DNA of 64,000 nt from Bacteroidales bacterium (GTDB taxonomy: Bacteria; Bacteroidota; Bacteroidia; Bacteroidales; NBLH01). Below, piece after piece: positions 35,921 through 43,348 of the stretch. The position numbers were made by a program, and so were the translations under genes. The first letter of the stretch is position 1. Each line of letters starts with the position of its first letter. Below the pieces are notes generated by a model. The model did not search any database. It was not told where the DNA came from and saw nothing but the letters and a program-made list of their open reading frames with translations. The DNA lies in the NCBI GenBank assembly GCA_016937695.1, contig JAFGWC010000016.1, positions 1 to 64,000 of the forward strand, written 5' to 3'.

Positions 35921-36092
35921 GGCTCTGGTTTAAATATTCGGTGCTTTTTTGGTTTAACATTGTTTTGATTATTTGTATATCCGTTTATTTGATGATTTTA
36001 TTATTATCGAATAAACAAATAAACACACCATCAATATACAAATAATTAAATCTAAACCAGTTAAGAAATTATTGAATACCTAAACCAGAGCC
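35921..36092. repeat. 172-nt imperfect fold-back (long inverted repeat) element
   Basis: Outer arms GGCTCTGGTTTAAATATTC (35921-35939) and GAATACCTAAACCAGAGCC (36074-36092) pair at 17 of 19 positions. Inner pairs continue towards the centre: GGTTTA/TCTAAACC, ATTATTTGTATAT (35968-35980) with ATATACAAATAAT (36034-36046), and GTTTATTTG with CAAATAAAC. Almost the whole element folds on itself. It has no coding capacity. It resembles a MITE, or a large RNA hairpin in the kinase-regulator mRNA. No obvious target-site duplication. Confidence 0.75.
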
Positions 36093-36129
36093 TTTAATTT
36101 ATATATCTTATTTAAAATGAAACATTTAG

Positions 36130-36876
36130 TTAAAGATAAGTTTTATTTTTTTCTGTTGGTAATGAAATGTTAAATATACTTCCTTTTTCAATATTTTTTT
36201 TAACCCATATTTCTCCATAATGTTTTTCAATAATATCTTTAACTATTGCCAAACCTAATCCTGTTCCTTCTGTTTTAGTTGTAAAGAAGGGTTTGAAAAT
36301 ATTTGGTAAAATTTCTTTTGAAATTCCAATTCCTGTGTCTTCTATTTTAATTATTACTTTTTTCTTAATTGGGTCATATTTAGTAATATATGTAATACTT
36401 CCCGATTCTGTAATTGACTGGATTGCATTTAAACCAAGGTTTAATAGTGCATTTTCAATTTTTTCATGGTCAAAATTAAATAAAGGAATACTTGAATCAA
36501 ATTTTGTTTGGAAAATAATTTCCTTTTGATGATTTTGATTTTCTAAGAAGAAAACTAGCGATTTTATAAGCTCATTTATATTATTTTCGGATAGATTTAA
36601 TGCTTTTGAGCGAGAATATATAAGTAAATTTGAAACAGCATCATTAACTCTGTTCGCTTGTCTTTTAATTTCTTCTAAAATTGGTTTATTTTGTTCTTCA
36701 TGCATTTCATCAGCAATAATTTCTATTGCATTTGCAATTCCTGTAATCGGATTTCTTATTTCATGTGCTAAACGAGCAGCCATTTCTCCAATTGTAGCTA
36801 GTTTTTTATTATTTCGTAACTCTTTTTTATGACAAGTCATTAACTTTTTTTGTGTTTTTTGGAAATTGTCCAACAT
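36130..36876 (-). CDS. Kinase part of a haem-sensing histidine kinase (frameshift fragment)
   Basis: NtrB-type transmitter: H-box GEMAARLAHEIRNPITG (His38 of this fragment), N-box NALLNLGLNAIQSI, G1 IEDTGIGIS and G2 TGLGLAIVKDII. The same frame is readable about 80 nt upstream of the ATG at 36876 and encodes the HAMP remainder (KINKGDLDERIEI...LWQLREDFNEM). It joins the sensor fragment 36939-37607 if one A is added to the seven-A run near 36957-36963. As written the kinase is cut from its sensor. It pairs with the NtrC gene downstream. Confidence 0.85.
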   Translation of the reverse strand: MLDNFQKTQKKLMTCHKKELRNNKKLATIGEMAARLAHEIRNPITGIANAIEIIADEMHEEQNKPILEEIKRQANRVNDAVSNLLIYSRSKALNLSENNINELIKSLVFFLENQNHQKEIIFQTKFDSSIPLFNFDHEKIENALLNLGLNAIQSITESGSITYITKYDPIKKKVIIKIEDTGIGISKEILPNIFKPFFTTKTEGTGLGLAIVKDIIEKHYGEIWVKKNIEKGSIFNISLPTEKNKTYL

Positions 36877-36938
36877 TTCGTTAAAATCTTCTCTTAATTG
36901 CCATAATTCTTTAGATTCAAGAATTTCAATACGCTCAT

Positions 36939-37607
36939 CTAAATCACCCTTATTAATTTTTTTATTTTATTTTGGAAATGAATTAATGATTTTTTCACAA
37001 ATTTATAATGCATTACACTTATTACAAAAACTAGAATTAATACCAAAAGAAAGGTATAAAGTAAACTGAATTGAAGAGTAAAAACTTTACTTTTTTCAGC
37101 TTCTCTCATAGATATATCGTAAACCATGTATCCAATAGTTTTAATATTTGAATTATGGCATTGATTACAATTAGGTGAATTTTGCATTTTAAGATAAATG
37201 CGTGTATAAGGATTTGAGCCGTTTGTATGAGATTCTAATGTAACTTCTTGATTTAGAGCTGCAAGTTTTGTCGGATTTAATATATCATAAAGATTTATAT
37301 TTTTTTCAGGATAAACTATAATACTATCTGCATTTACTAAATAAGTATTTAATACCCAACTGTGCTCTTCCATTTTTTTCATTAGTGCAATTGAGCTTTT
37401 TTTATCATGCTTTATATTATAATATTGGTCTTTAAATAGATGTAAAATACTAACGACATTTTCTTCGGCACTACTGTATATTTTTTTTGTAAGATAATGA
37501 TTGTAAATAGAAAAGGAAATCAATGATATTGAAATAATTACAATAATTAGAATTAAAATAATTTTTGATTTAAAAGTGTAAATTTTTTTCATATAATATT
37601 TTTTCAA
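36939..37607 (-). CDS. Periplasmic haem-binding sensor part of the same histidine kinase (frameshift fragment)
   Basis: 222 codons. TM1 at about 15-34, a periplasmic domain of the DUF3365/Tll0287-like type with a c-type haem site CNQCH at 147-151, and TM2 at about 180-200. It runs into the start of a HAMP domain (SLIHFQNKIKK) and stops. The CxxCH implies a covalently bound haem sensing redox state or a diatomic gas; such domains are known in bacterial kinases and chemoreceptors. Start may be Met1 or Met6 (37592). A one-base frameshift separates it from the transmitter. Confidence 0.84.
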   Translation of the reverse strand: MKKYYMKKIYTFKSKIILILIIVIISISLISFSIYNHYLTKKIYSSAEENVVSILHLFKDQYYNIKHDKKSSIALMKKMEEHSWVLNTYLVNADSIIVYPEKNINLYDILNPTKLAALNQEVTLESHTNGSNPYTRIYLKMQNSPNCNQCHNSNIKTIGYMVYDISMREAEKSKVFTLQFSLLYTFLLVLILVFVISVMHYKFVKKSLIHFQNKIKKLIRVI

Positions 37608-37652
37608 CTACAATTAATTTCTGATAATTTATAGCTAACAATTTAAAAATTA

Positions 37653-39311
37653 CTAATATCTCATACCTGTGGCATGCGATCTCCCATGGCAAATTAACAA
37701 ACAATACCCACTATTGTCGCCCAAATCAACAAATTGTATTACGCCTAAGCGAGGTGTCACCACATCGGTGGCAAAATTTATTAAACTGCTACCTGTAGCT
37801 CCGTGAGGATCGTGGCAAATTCTGCATGGAGTGTTTTTTCCATTAATATGATAATGCACACCAGAGGACTCTGCACTTAGAATTGTAGTGCGTTCGTGAC
37901 AAGAATAGCAAAGCTCATAGGCTTCCGGAGATTCCGGAGTATAGTCTTCTGTGCTGTAATTGTATTTCAATATATTGGAATAAATAGAGCCATGTAGTCC
38001 TTTTGGCGAATCACTACCATCGCTTGAATGACAATCTGTACAGTAAATAACACTAGATTCAGTAAGTGGCGAAATTAAACCTGGAACATCAGTATTTTTT
38101 CCAGGTCCAACAACTGGATGATATGATGGATTCGATAAATCAAATTCTAAGCGAGTATTAGATTGAATTGTATTCCTTGGAATAATACTTACTTCTACAG
38201 GATTATCGGCATGGCATCTATAACATAATTCATTTTCATATTGAATAGTATTTACAGCATTTCCACTTTGATCCATTCCTTTAACTCCAGCAAGAAATCC
38301 GTTAGCATAAGGCGCATTTGCTGTTGTATTATTTGCTGCATGCGGATTATGGCAATCTTCGCATTCAACGTGTGCAATAGTTGGATTTGTATTTTCTAAC
38401 GGATCGTGTAAGTTGTTGTAAACGAATACATTATGACGATAACTTTTATTCATTTCAATTTCAATATTTTTTGAAGCTACATTTCCATTATGGCAATCAA
38501 GACAATTATTTTCTTCAAACTCAGATTTCATTAAACGAGCTTTTCCATTTGCACTATGTGGATTATGGCAGTTTTGACAAGCATTTTCTGCAACACTTGG
38601 ATATGGTGATTCTATGTGTTCCCATGGATTTATTCCATTTCCATTCCAGCTGGCTGTTGAGCTTTGATGACTTGAACCAGACCAATAATTTCTGTCATGA
38701 CATCTGAAACATAATTCTGAAAATTGATTTGATGAAACAAGCATCTTTTGATAATTGTTGCTATGTGGATCATGACAAGAAGTACATTGAAGTTTACTAT
38801 TGTTGTCGAGTTTAACAGGATAAGTAGGTGGAAAAATCAATTGTCCATCTGTTGCTGATATAGTTGAATTATAAACGAAAGAAACAGGATGATCATCTGA
38901 TAAATCGGTTGTTAAATTGTTTATGCCCTGCATTGTGCTATAACTGCCGGCCAAATTAATTTCTGCGCTTCTGCTTATTACATTTCCTAAGGCAATAGTT
39001 CCATCATGACAAGAAAGGCATAAAACTGATGAGCCATCAGGTTGTCCAGGTGTAGATTGGAAAGTATTACTTATTGAATTATCATATAAAATGTAAGTTG
39101 AGCCGGGATCATTTCTGTTCCATAGAGGGCCAATCGGATTTGTGCTATGAGTTGTATGACAGAATATACAAACTTCAGATTCTGAAGTAGCAATAACTGT
39201 TCCTGCACCACTTAAAGAAAGGTTGTGTAAACTATTAACAACAGACTGTGCGTTTATAAAACCTGAAAACAAGAATAAGATAAAAAGTATACTAAATATT
39301 TCTTTTTTCAT
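37653..39311 (-). CDS. Secreted 12-site multihaem cytochrome c
   Basis: 552 aa, signal peptide ending FINAQ. Eleven CxxCH (CIFCH, CLSCH, CTSCH, CFRCH, CQNCH, CLDCH, CEDCH, CYRCH, CTDCH, CYSCH, CRICH) plus a C-terminal CLLICHGRSH (CxxxCH). The first ~200 residues are homologous to the 4-haem cytochrome (PLWN, YDN, CLSCHDGT, DHPVSF). It lies upstream of the sensor kinase on the same strand, with a candidate sigma54 promoter and a palindrome upstream. Secreted or periplasmic electron carrier, possibly an extracellular terminal cytochrome; location beyond the inner membrane is not shown. Confidence 0.92.
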   Translation of the reverse strand: MKKEIFSILFILFLFSGFINAQSVVNSLHNLSLSGAGTVIATSESEVCIFCHTTHSTNPIGPLWNRNDPGSTYILYDNSISNTFQSTPGQPDGSSVLCLSCHDGTIALGNVISRSAEINLAGSYSTMQGINNLTTDLSDDHPVSFVYNSTISATDGQLIFPPTYPVKLDNNSKLQCTSCHDPHSNNYQKMLVSSNQFSELCFRCHDRNYWSGSSHQSSTASWNGNGINPWEHIESPYPSVAENACQNCHNPHSANGKARLMKSEFEENNCLDCHNGNVASKNIEIEMNKSYRHNVFVYNNLHDPLENTNPTIAHVECEDCHNPHAANNTTANAPYANGFLAGVKGMDQSGNAVNTIQYENELCYRCHADNPVEVSIIPRNTIQSNTRLEFDLSNPSYHPVVGPGKNTDVPGLISPLTESSVIYCTDCHSSDGSDSPKGLHGSIYSNILKYNYSTEDYTPESPEAYELCYSCHERTTILSAESSGVHYHINGKNTPCRICHDPHGATGSSLINFATDVVTPRLGVIQFVDLGDNSGYCLLICHGRSHATGMRY

Positions 39312-39360
39312 TTTTTATATCAATTTAATATGACTTTTTTTTATAAATCTTTTTACTCAC

Positions 39361-39376
39361 CACATATATAATGCCT
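39361..39376 (-). promoter_or_regulatory. Weak candidate sigma54 promoter of the 12-site cytochrome gene
   Basis: Minus-strand AGGCATTATATATGT has GGCA at -24 and TG at -12 with correct spacing, about 55 nt before the ATG. Matches are partial. Listed because its position parallels the elements at 34231-34246 and 21778-21793. Confidence 0.22.
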
Positions 39377-39540
39377 AATAAATGAATATTGATAAATGTC
39401 ATGAAATAAATATTTGTTAATAAATTAAACAATAATTAAATAGCTCTATTTAAGTGTTTACGATATAAATCTTATACTTAAATAGAATTTGTATATAAGA
39501 AAGATTAAAGTGGAATTTATAAGATGGGAGAATTTTCAAT

Positions 39541-39565
39541 AAAAAAATGGGTTATTTAACCCATT
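39541..39565 (-). terminator. Terminator of the upstream NHL gene; contains a perfect GGGTTATTTAACCC palindrome
   Basis: AATGGGTT-ATTT-AACCCATT (39546-39565) is an 8-bp perfect stem followed on the minus strand by a run of A/T that begins with seven T. It would end the NHL gene about 75 nt after its stop. The core GGGTTATTTAACCC (39549-39562) is also the best copy of the palindrome found upstream of the other regulated genes, and lies 238 nt upstream of the 12-site cytochrome ATG. It may serve both purposes. The rest of the 329-nt gap holds no visible gene. Confidence 0.7.
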
Positions 39566-39640
39566 CAATTTAAAAGCTAAAAAAAACAATAATTTGCTTT
39601 TTCAAATCAGTATTCAATTTAAGTTATTCGTTAGTGAATT

Positions 39641-40669
39641 TCATTTCATGAGCTTAAAAATTTGTATTCTTGAATTATAACTATCGGCAACATAAATGTA
39701 ATTATTATCGTCAATAAAAATACCTGAAGGCATCCAAAATTGACCATTTTCATGTCCTTGTTCTCCAAATTTATATAGGAAGTTTCCTTTTTTATCAAAA
39801 ATTTGGATAACATGAAATAAAGCATCTGCAATGTAAATATTTCCAAAAGAATCGGTTGCAATACCTTTAGGTCTTGCAAAATATCCGGTTGCATCTCCAA
39901 TTTCGCCGAAAGTTGAAACAAAATCGCCATTTTTATTAAATATCTGAATTCTAAAATTCATTGAATCAACTACGTAGATATTCCCAATCTTATCAATCCA
40001 TATAAATGTAGGAAAATTAAATTCGGCATTTTTATTTCCTCTTTTCCCAATTCTCTTTTTAATATTTCCATTTTTATCTAGTACTGATAATCTGTGTGTA
40101 TTGGTTTCTACAACCCAAATTTCATCTGTAATTTTTGAATATGCAATACCTGTTGGTTGATTTAATATTAGTGAATCATTTAGTGTAACTACTTCTTTAT
40201 CAGCTAAATCAATTAAAAATATTTGATTTAATCGGGAGTCGGTAAATAATAAAATGTCATTATTTACATAACAAATACCAACTAAAGATGAAAAACCATT
40301 TAATGATTTGTTCAAAAATCTTGGTAACACAGCCGAATTATGATTAATATTAATAATTTTTCCACTGCCTTGATCCAAAATCCAAAAAAAATCAGGATTT
40401 TGGGCTAAAATGTTTAGAGGTTTATTAATTATTATAGGGCTTTTACCAAAAATAAAATTTGCCAGTCTTTTTTTTAAGCCGTTGTTTTTATTCTTTTTTT
40501 CGGATAAAGGATAAGAGCTAATCCATTTTATATATTGATTTTCAGTACTTCTATTTATTTGTTGTGTTTTATCTTGCGACCATGCAATATCGAAACTTTG
40601 CATAAGTAAAAATAATGCAATAATTATCTTAATTACTCTAATTCGATGCAATAAAAATATAATTTGCAT
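39641..40669 (-). CDS. Exported NHL-repeat (six-bladed propeller) protein
   Basis: 342 aa, signal peptide ending DIAWSQ. It has propeller blades with the NHL consensus: GIAYSKITDEIWVVETNTHRL, IGNIYVVDSMNFRIQIFNKNG, FARPKGIATDSFGNIYIADAL and MPSGIFIDDNNYIYVADSYNSRIQIF. It is related to the NHL lipoprotein at 32447-33514. NHL proteins of this kind recur beside multihaem cytochromes. Partner unknown. The upstream region carries the 16-mer shared with ccsBA and a sigma54-like element. Confidence 0.88.
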   Translation of the reverse strand: MQIIFLLHRIRVIKIIIALFLLMQSFDIAWSQDKTQQINRSTENQYIKWISSYPLSEKKNKNNGLKKRLANFIFGKSPIIINKPLNILAQNPDFFWILDQGSGKIININHNSAVLPRFLNKSLNGFSSLVGICYVNNDILLFTDSRLNQIFLIDLADKEVVTLNDSLILNQPTGIAYSKITDEIWVVETNTHRLSVLDKNGNIKKRIGKRGNKNAEFNFPTFIWIDKIGNIYVVDSMNFRIQIFNKNGDFVSTFGEIGDATGYFARPKGIATDSFGNIYIADALFHVIQIFDKKGNFLYKFGEQGHENGQFWMPSGIFIDDNNYIYVADSYNSRIQIFKLMK

Positions 40670-40702
40670 ATCACTTTAAGTTTTATTAAAAGGCGATTTA
40701 TA

Positions 40703-40723
40703 CAGAGAAAACATCGTTGTTAA
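40703..40723 (-). promoter_or_regulatory. Shared 16-mer upstream of the NHL gene
   Basis: AAAACATCGTTGTTAA (40708-40723) is identical to 26020-26035 before ccsBA. In minus-strand reading it is followed by TATAA at the same distance. It lies 39 nt before the ATG at 40669. Confidence 0.45.
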
Positions 40724-40745
40724 TATACTTGCTATCAGCAGATTA

Positions 40746-40760
40746 GCAGCAGTGTTGCCC
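40746..40760 (-). promoter_or_regulatory. Candidate sigma54 promoter of the NHL gene
   Basis: Minus-strand GGGCAACACTGCTGC has GGCA at -24 and TGC at -12 with exact GG-N10-GC spacing. It is the best -24/-12 match I see in the window. It lies about 77 nt before the ATG. No GGGTTA-type palindrome lies upstream of it. Confidence 0.35.
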
Positions 40761-40838
40761 TTTTGAAAAAAATGTGTAACAAAAAATCAAACAGATATTA
40801 TATTAAACTCTACCTTTTTTATAATCTAAGATTTAATC

Positions 40839-42626
40839 TTAATCATCTAATTTAATTATTAATATTTGTTTCTCACCATCACGCAGCACATCAACAGTAA
40901 TAGTTTGGCCGGCTTTAAGTTTTCCCATTTGAGCCATGTATTCATAAATGTTAGAAATTTTACTTCCGGCTACTGATGTAATAATATCTCCTTTTTTCAT
41001 TCCTCCTTTAAATGCTGCACCATCAGGTTTAACTGCATCAACTCTTAATCCGTTATTATCAGATTTTCCAAAGTTTGGCATTATACCTAATTTCACAGCA
41101 CCACCTCTCGATGATTTCATTTCTTCTTTTTTCCCTGATTCTTTAAAAACAAGGTTTTTGTCCTTATTTATTAATAAAAATGATAAATCGTAGATATAAT
41201 CAGAAAGCAATTTTAGTCCGTCGAAGTTAATTTTTTCAACAACATCAAGTGGTGTGTGATAATCTTCGTGAGCTCCGGTTGTAAAGAAAAAGACAGGAAT
41301 ATTTTTTATATAAAAAGAAGTATGATCTGAAGGCCCAAATCCATCAAATGATTTTGATATAATAAGTTTCTGATTTTTAGCTAAACTGTCAATAATTGCC
41401 TCACTTTCAGAAGAAGTGCCTAAACCACCAATACTTAATTCGTTATTTGGTTTTAAACGGCCAACCATGTCTATATTTACCATAGCTTTTATTAGCTTGA
41501 TATCAACTAAAGGGCTGGATGTGAAATATTTAGAGCCGATTAAACCAATTTCTTCTGCACCAAAAGCTATAAAAATAATGCTCCTTTTTAAATCAGATTT
41601 ATGAGCAGCTAATTTTTCAGCAATTTCAAGCATCGAAGCTACACCTGATGCATTATCGTCTGCACCAAAATGAACAGCAATAGAATCGGGCATTCTCGAA
41701 GAGCTTGAAAATCCACCAAAACCTAAATGATCGTAATGCCCGCCGATTACAATAAATTCTTTTTTCATGTTAGGATTATTACTCTCTAAAATCCCTATTA
41801 TGTTTTGAGTTTCAATTTTATTGTATTCGATTTCTGTTTTTGCATCTATTTTTATTTTGCAATCAAATGAGTTTGGCTTTTTGCTATTAATAATTGCTGT
41901 TTCCAAATCTTCAATATTATTTTTAGTTGTTTCTAATATTTTATTTGCGATATTTCTTTTTATATGAATTACCGGAATTCCAAGATTTGCTTGAGTTTGA
42001 TCTGTTTTAAGTTTTATTAAATTATCTTTTTTATCCAGTTCATTTCCTGAAACAAAAAGTACTCCTGCAGCACCTTTTTCTTTAGCTGTTATAACTTTTG
42101 ATTTTTCATTTGAATATGGAATAAACTTACTATCCGGATTTTCCAGTTCAGGATCTGCTCTTAAAACTAAAACCCATTTGTTTTTAACATCAACATTAGA
42201 ATAATCATTCCAGGTAATATCCTCATTATCAATGTCAAAACCAAAACCTACAAAAACAACATCAGAATTTAATGTGCTGTTAATAGAAAAACTATACGGT
42301 GTAAAATCTTTGTTCAATTCAGCATTAAAATTCTCAATTTTCAAGTAATTATTTTTACTTGCTTTAGTTTCAGTAATAACAAAGAATTTTTGAAAGTAAT
42401 TATCGCCAATAGGCTTTATTCCGTTTTTTTTGAAATTATCAGCAATGTATTTTGCAGCTATTAAATCTTCAGGAGTTCCAGGTTTTCTGCCTTTTAATGA
42501 ATCTGATGCCAGAAAAGAAATCTGCTCGTGCAGTTCGTTTTTTGTTATATCAGGATTGTCAATTTTATTTTGGCTTAAAGCTAATTTTAAACTTGCAAGG
42601 AAAATAATTAATAAAAGTGATTTCAT
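40839..42626 (-). CDS. Exported M28 family metallopeptidase with PA and PDZ domains
   Basis: Zinc aminopeptidase of the M28 family. 595 aa, signal peptide ending KLALSQ. A PA domain insert lies at about 110-240. Zinc ligands are in GGHYDHLGFG, GADDNASGV, AFGAEEIGL, NIDMVGRL and GAHEDYHTPLD. A C-terminal PDZ-like domain follows (about 505-595, KLGIMPNFG...LRVDAVKPDGAAFKGGMKKGDII). Full length and all ligands intact. It would digest peptides in the periplasm. No operon partner: ruvC is 170 nt away. Confidence 0.93.
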   Translation of the reverse strand: MKSLLLIIFLASLKLALSQNKIDNPDITKNELHEQISFLASDSLKGRKPGTPEDLIAAKYIADNFKKNGIKPIGDNYFQKFFVITETKASKNNYLKIENFNAELNKDFTPYSFSINSTLNSDVVFVGFGFDIDNEDITWNDYSNVDVKNKWVLVLRADPELENPDSKFIPYSNEKSKVITAKEKGAAGVLFVSGNELDKKDNLIKLKTDQTQANLGIPVIHIKRNIANKILETTKNNIEDLETAIINSKKPNSFDCKIKIDAKTEIEYNKIETQNIIGILESNNPNMKKEFIVIGGHYDHLGFGGFSSSSRMPDSIAVHFGADDNASGVASMLEIAEKLAAHKSDLKRSIIFIAFGAEEIGLIGSKYFTSSPLVDIKLIKAMVNIDMVGRLKPNNELSIGGLGTSSESEAIIDSLAKNQKLIISKSFDGFGPSDHTSFYIKNIPVFFFTTGAHEDYHTPLDVVEKINFDGLKLLSDYIYDLSFLLINKDKNLVFKESGKKEEMKSSRGGAVKLGIMPNFGKSDNNGLRVDAVKPDGAAFKGGMKKGDIITSVAGSKISNIYEYMAQMGKLKAGQTITVDVLRDGEKQILIIKLDD

Positions 42627-42796
42627 TCTTTGGAATTTTAATAAAAGTTAGTAATAATTTATTAAAGCAAATTTAATAAAAAACTAATAAACTGAGTTTG
42701 ATTTAAAATTTAGTTTATTTATATTATATCGAACTTAGCTTATTAATTAACTTTTATTTTCAATAAATTGATGTAAATAGTAATCTAGATTTTAAT

Positions 42797-43348
42797 TTAA
42801 CCAACTCTATCCGGATTTTTAGAAATAAAATCTTTCCAACTTTTTGGACCGTTATTATTTGATAATGAGGCGTTTTGATAGAAATGACAAACAGCAGCGG
42901 CTAATCCGTCTGTTGCATCCAGTAAAGCCGGGAGTTCTTTAATTTTAAACATGCCTTTTAGCAATAAAGCAACTTGTTCTTTTGATGCTGCACCATTTCC
43001 GGTAATTGCAATTTTAATTTTTCTGGGTGCATATTCAAAAATTGGTATTGAACGATATAATGCAGCTGACATAGCAACACCTTGAGCTCTTCCTAATTTC
43101 AACATCGATTGAACATTTTTTCCAAAAAAAGGCGCTTCTATAGCTAATTCATCAGGATGATATTCATCAATTAATTGAAGTGTGCGTGTGAATATTTTTT
43201 GAAGTTTTAGGTAATGATCTTTTAGTTTTCTCATATCTAAAATGCCCATTGTAATCATTTCAGGATTTTTCCCAACTGCTTTTATTAATCCATAACCCAT
43301 AATGCTTGTTCCGGGATCTATTCCTAAAATAATTTTTTCAGTGTTCAT
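42797..43348 (-). CDS. ruvC: Crossover junction endodeoxyribonuclease RuvC
   Basis: Resolves Holliday junctions by symmetric cleavage. 183 aa, normal length. Acidic catalytic residues in [12 protein letters not shown] (Asp near 11), [11 protein letters not shown] (Glu) and [12 protein letters not shown] (two Asp). Its start overlaps the end of the DMT transporter gene by 11 nt, so the two are co-transcribed. ruvA is in the window at 60577, not beside it; ruvB is not seen. Confidence 0.96.
   Translation of the reverse strand: MNTEKIILGIDPGTSIMGYGLIKAVGKNPEMITMGILDMRKLKDHYLKLQKIFTRTLQLIDEYHPDELAIEAPFFGKNVQSMLKLGRAQGVAMSAALYRSIPIFEYAPRKIKIAITGNGAASKEQVALLLKGMFKIKELPALLDATDGLAAAVCHFYQNASLSNNNGPKSWKDFISKNPDRVG

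Noticed and set aside
36939-36965. Programmed ribosomal frameshift in the haem-sensing kinase
   Set aside because: The seven-A run could slip, but no stimulatory stem or internal Shine-Dalgarno is apparent, and a split HAMP has no known benefit. Mutation, slippage at DNA level or error is simpler.
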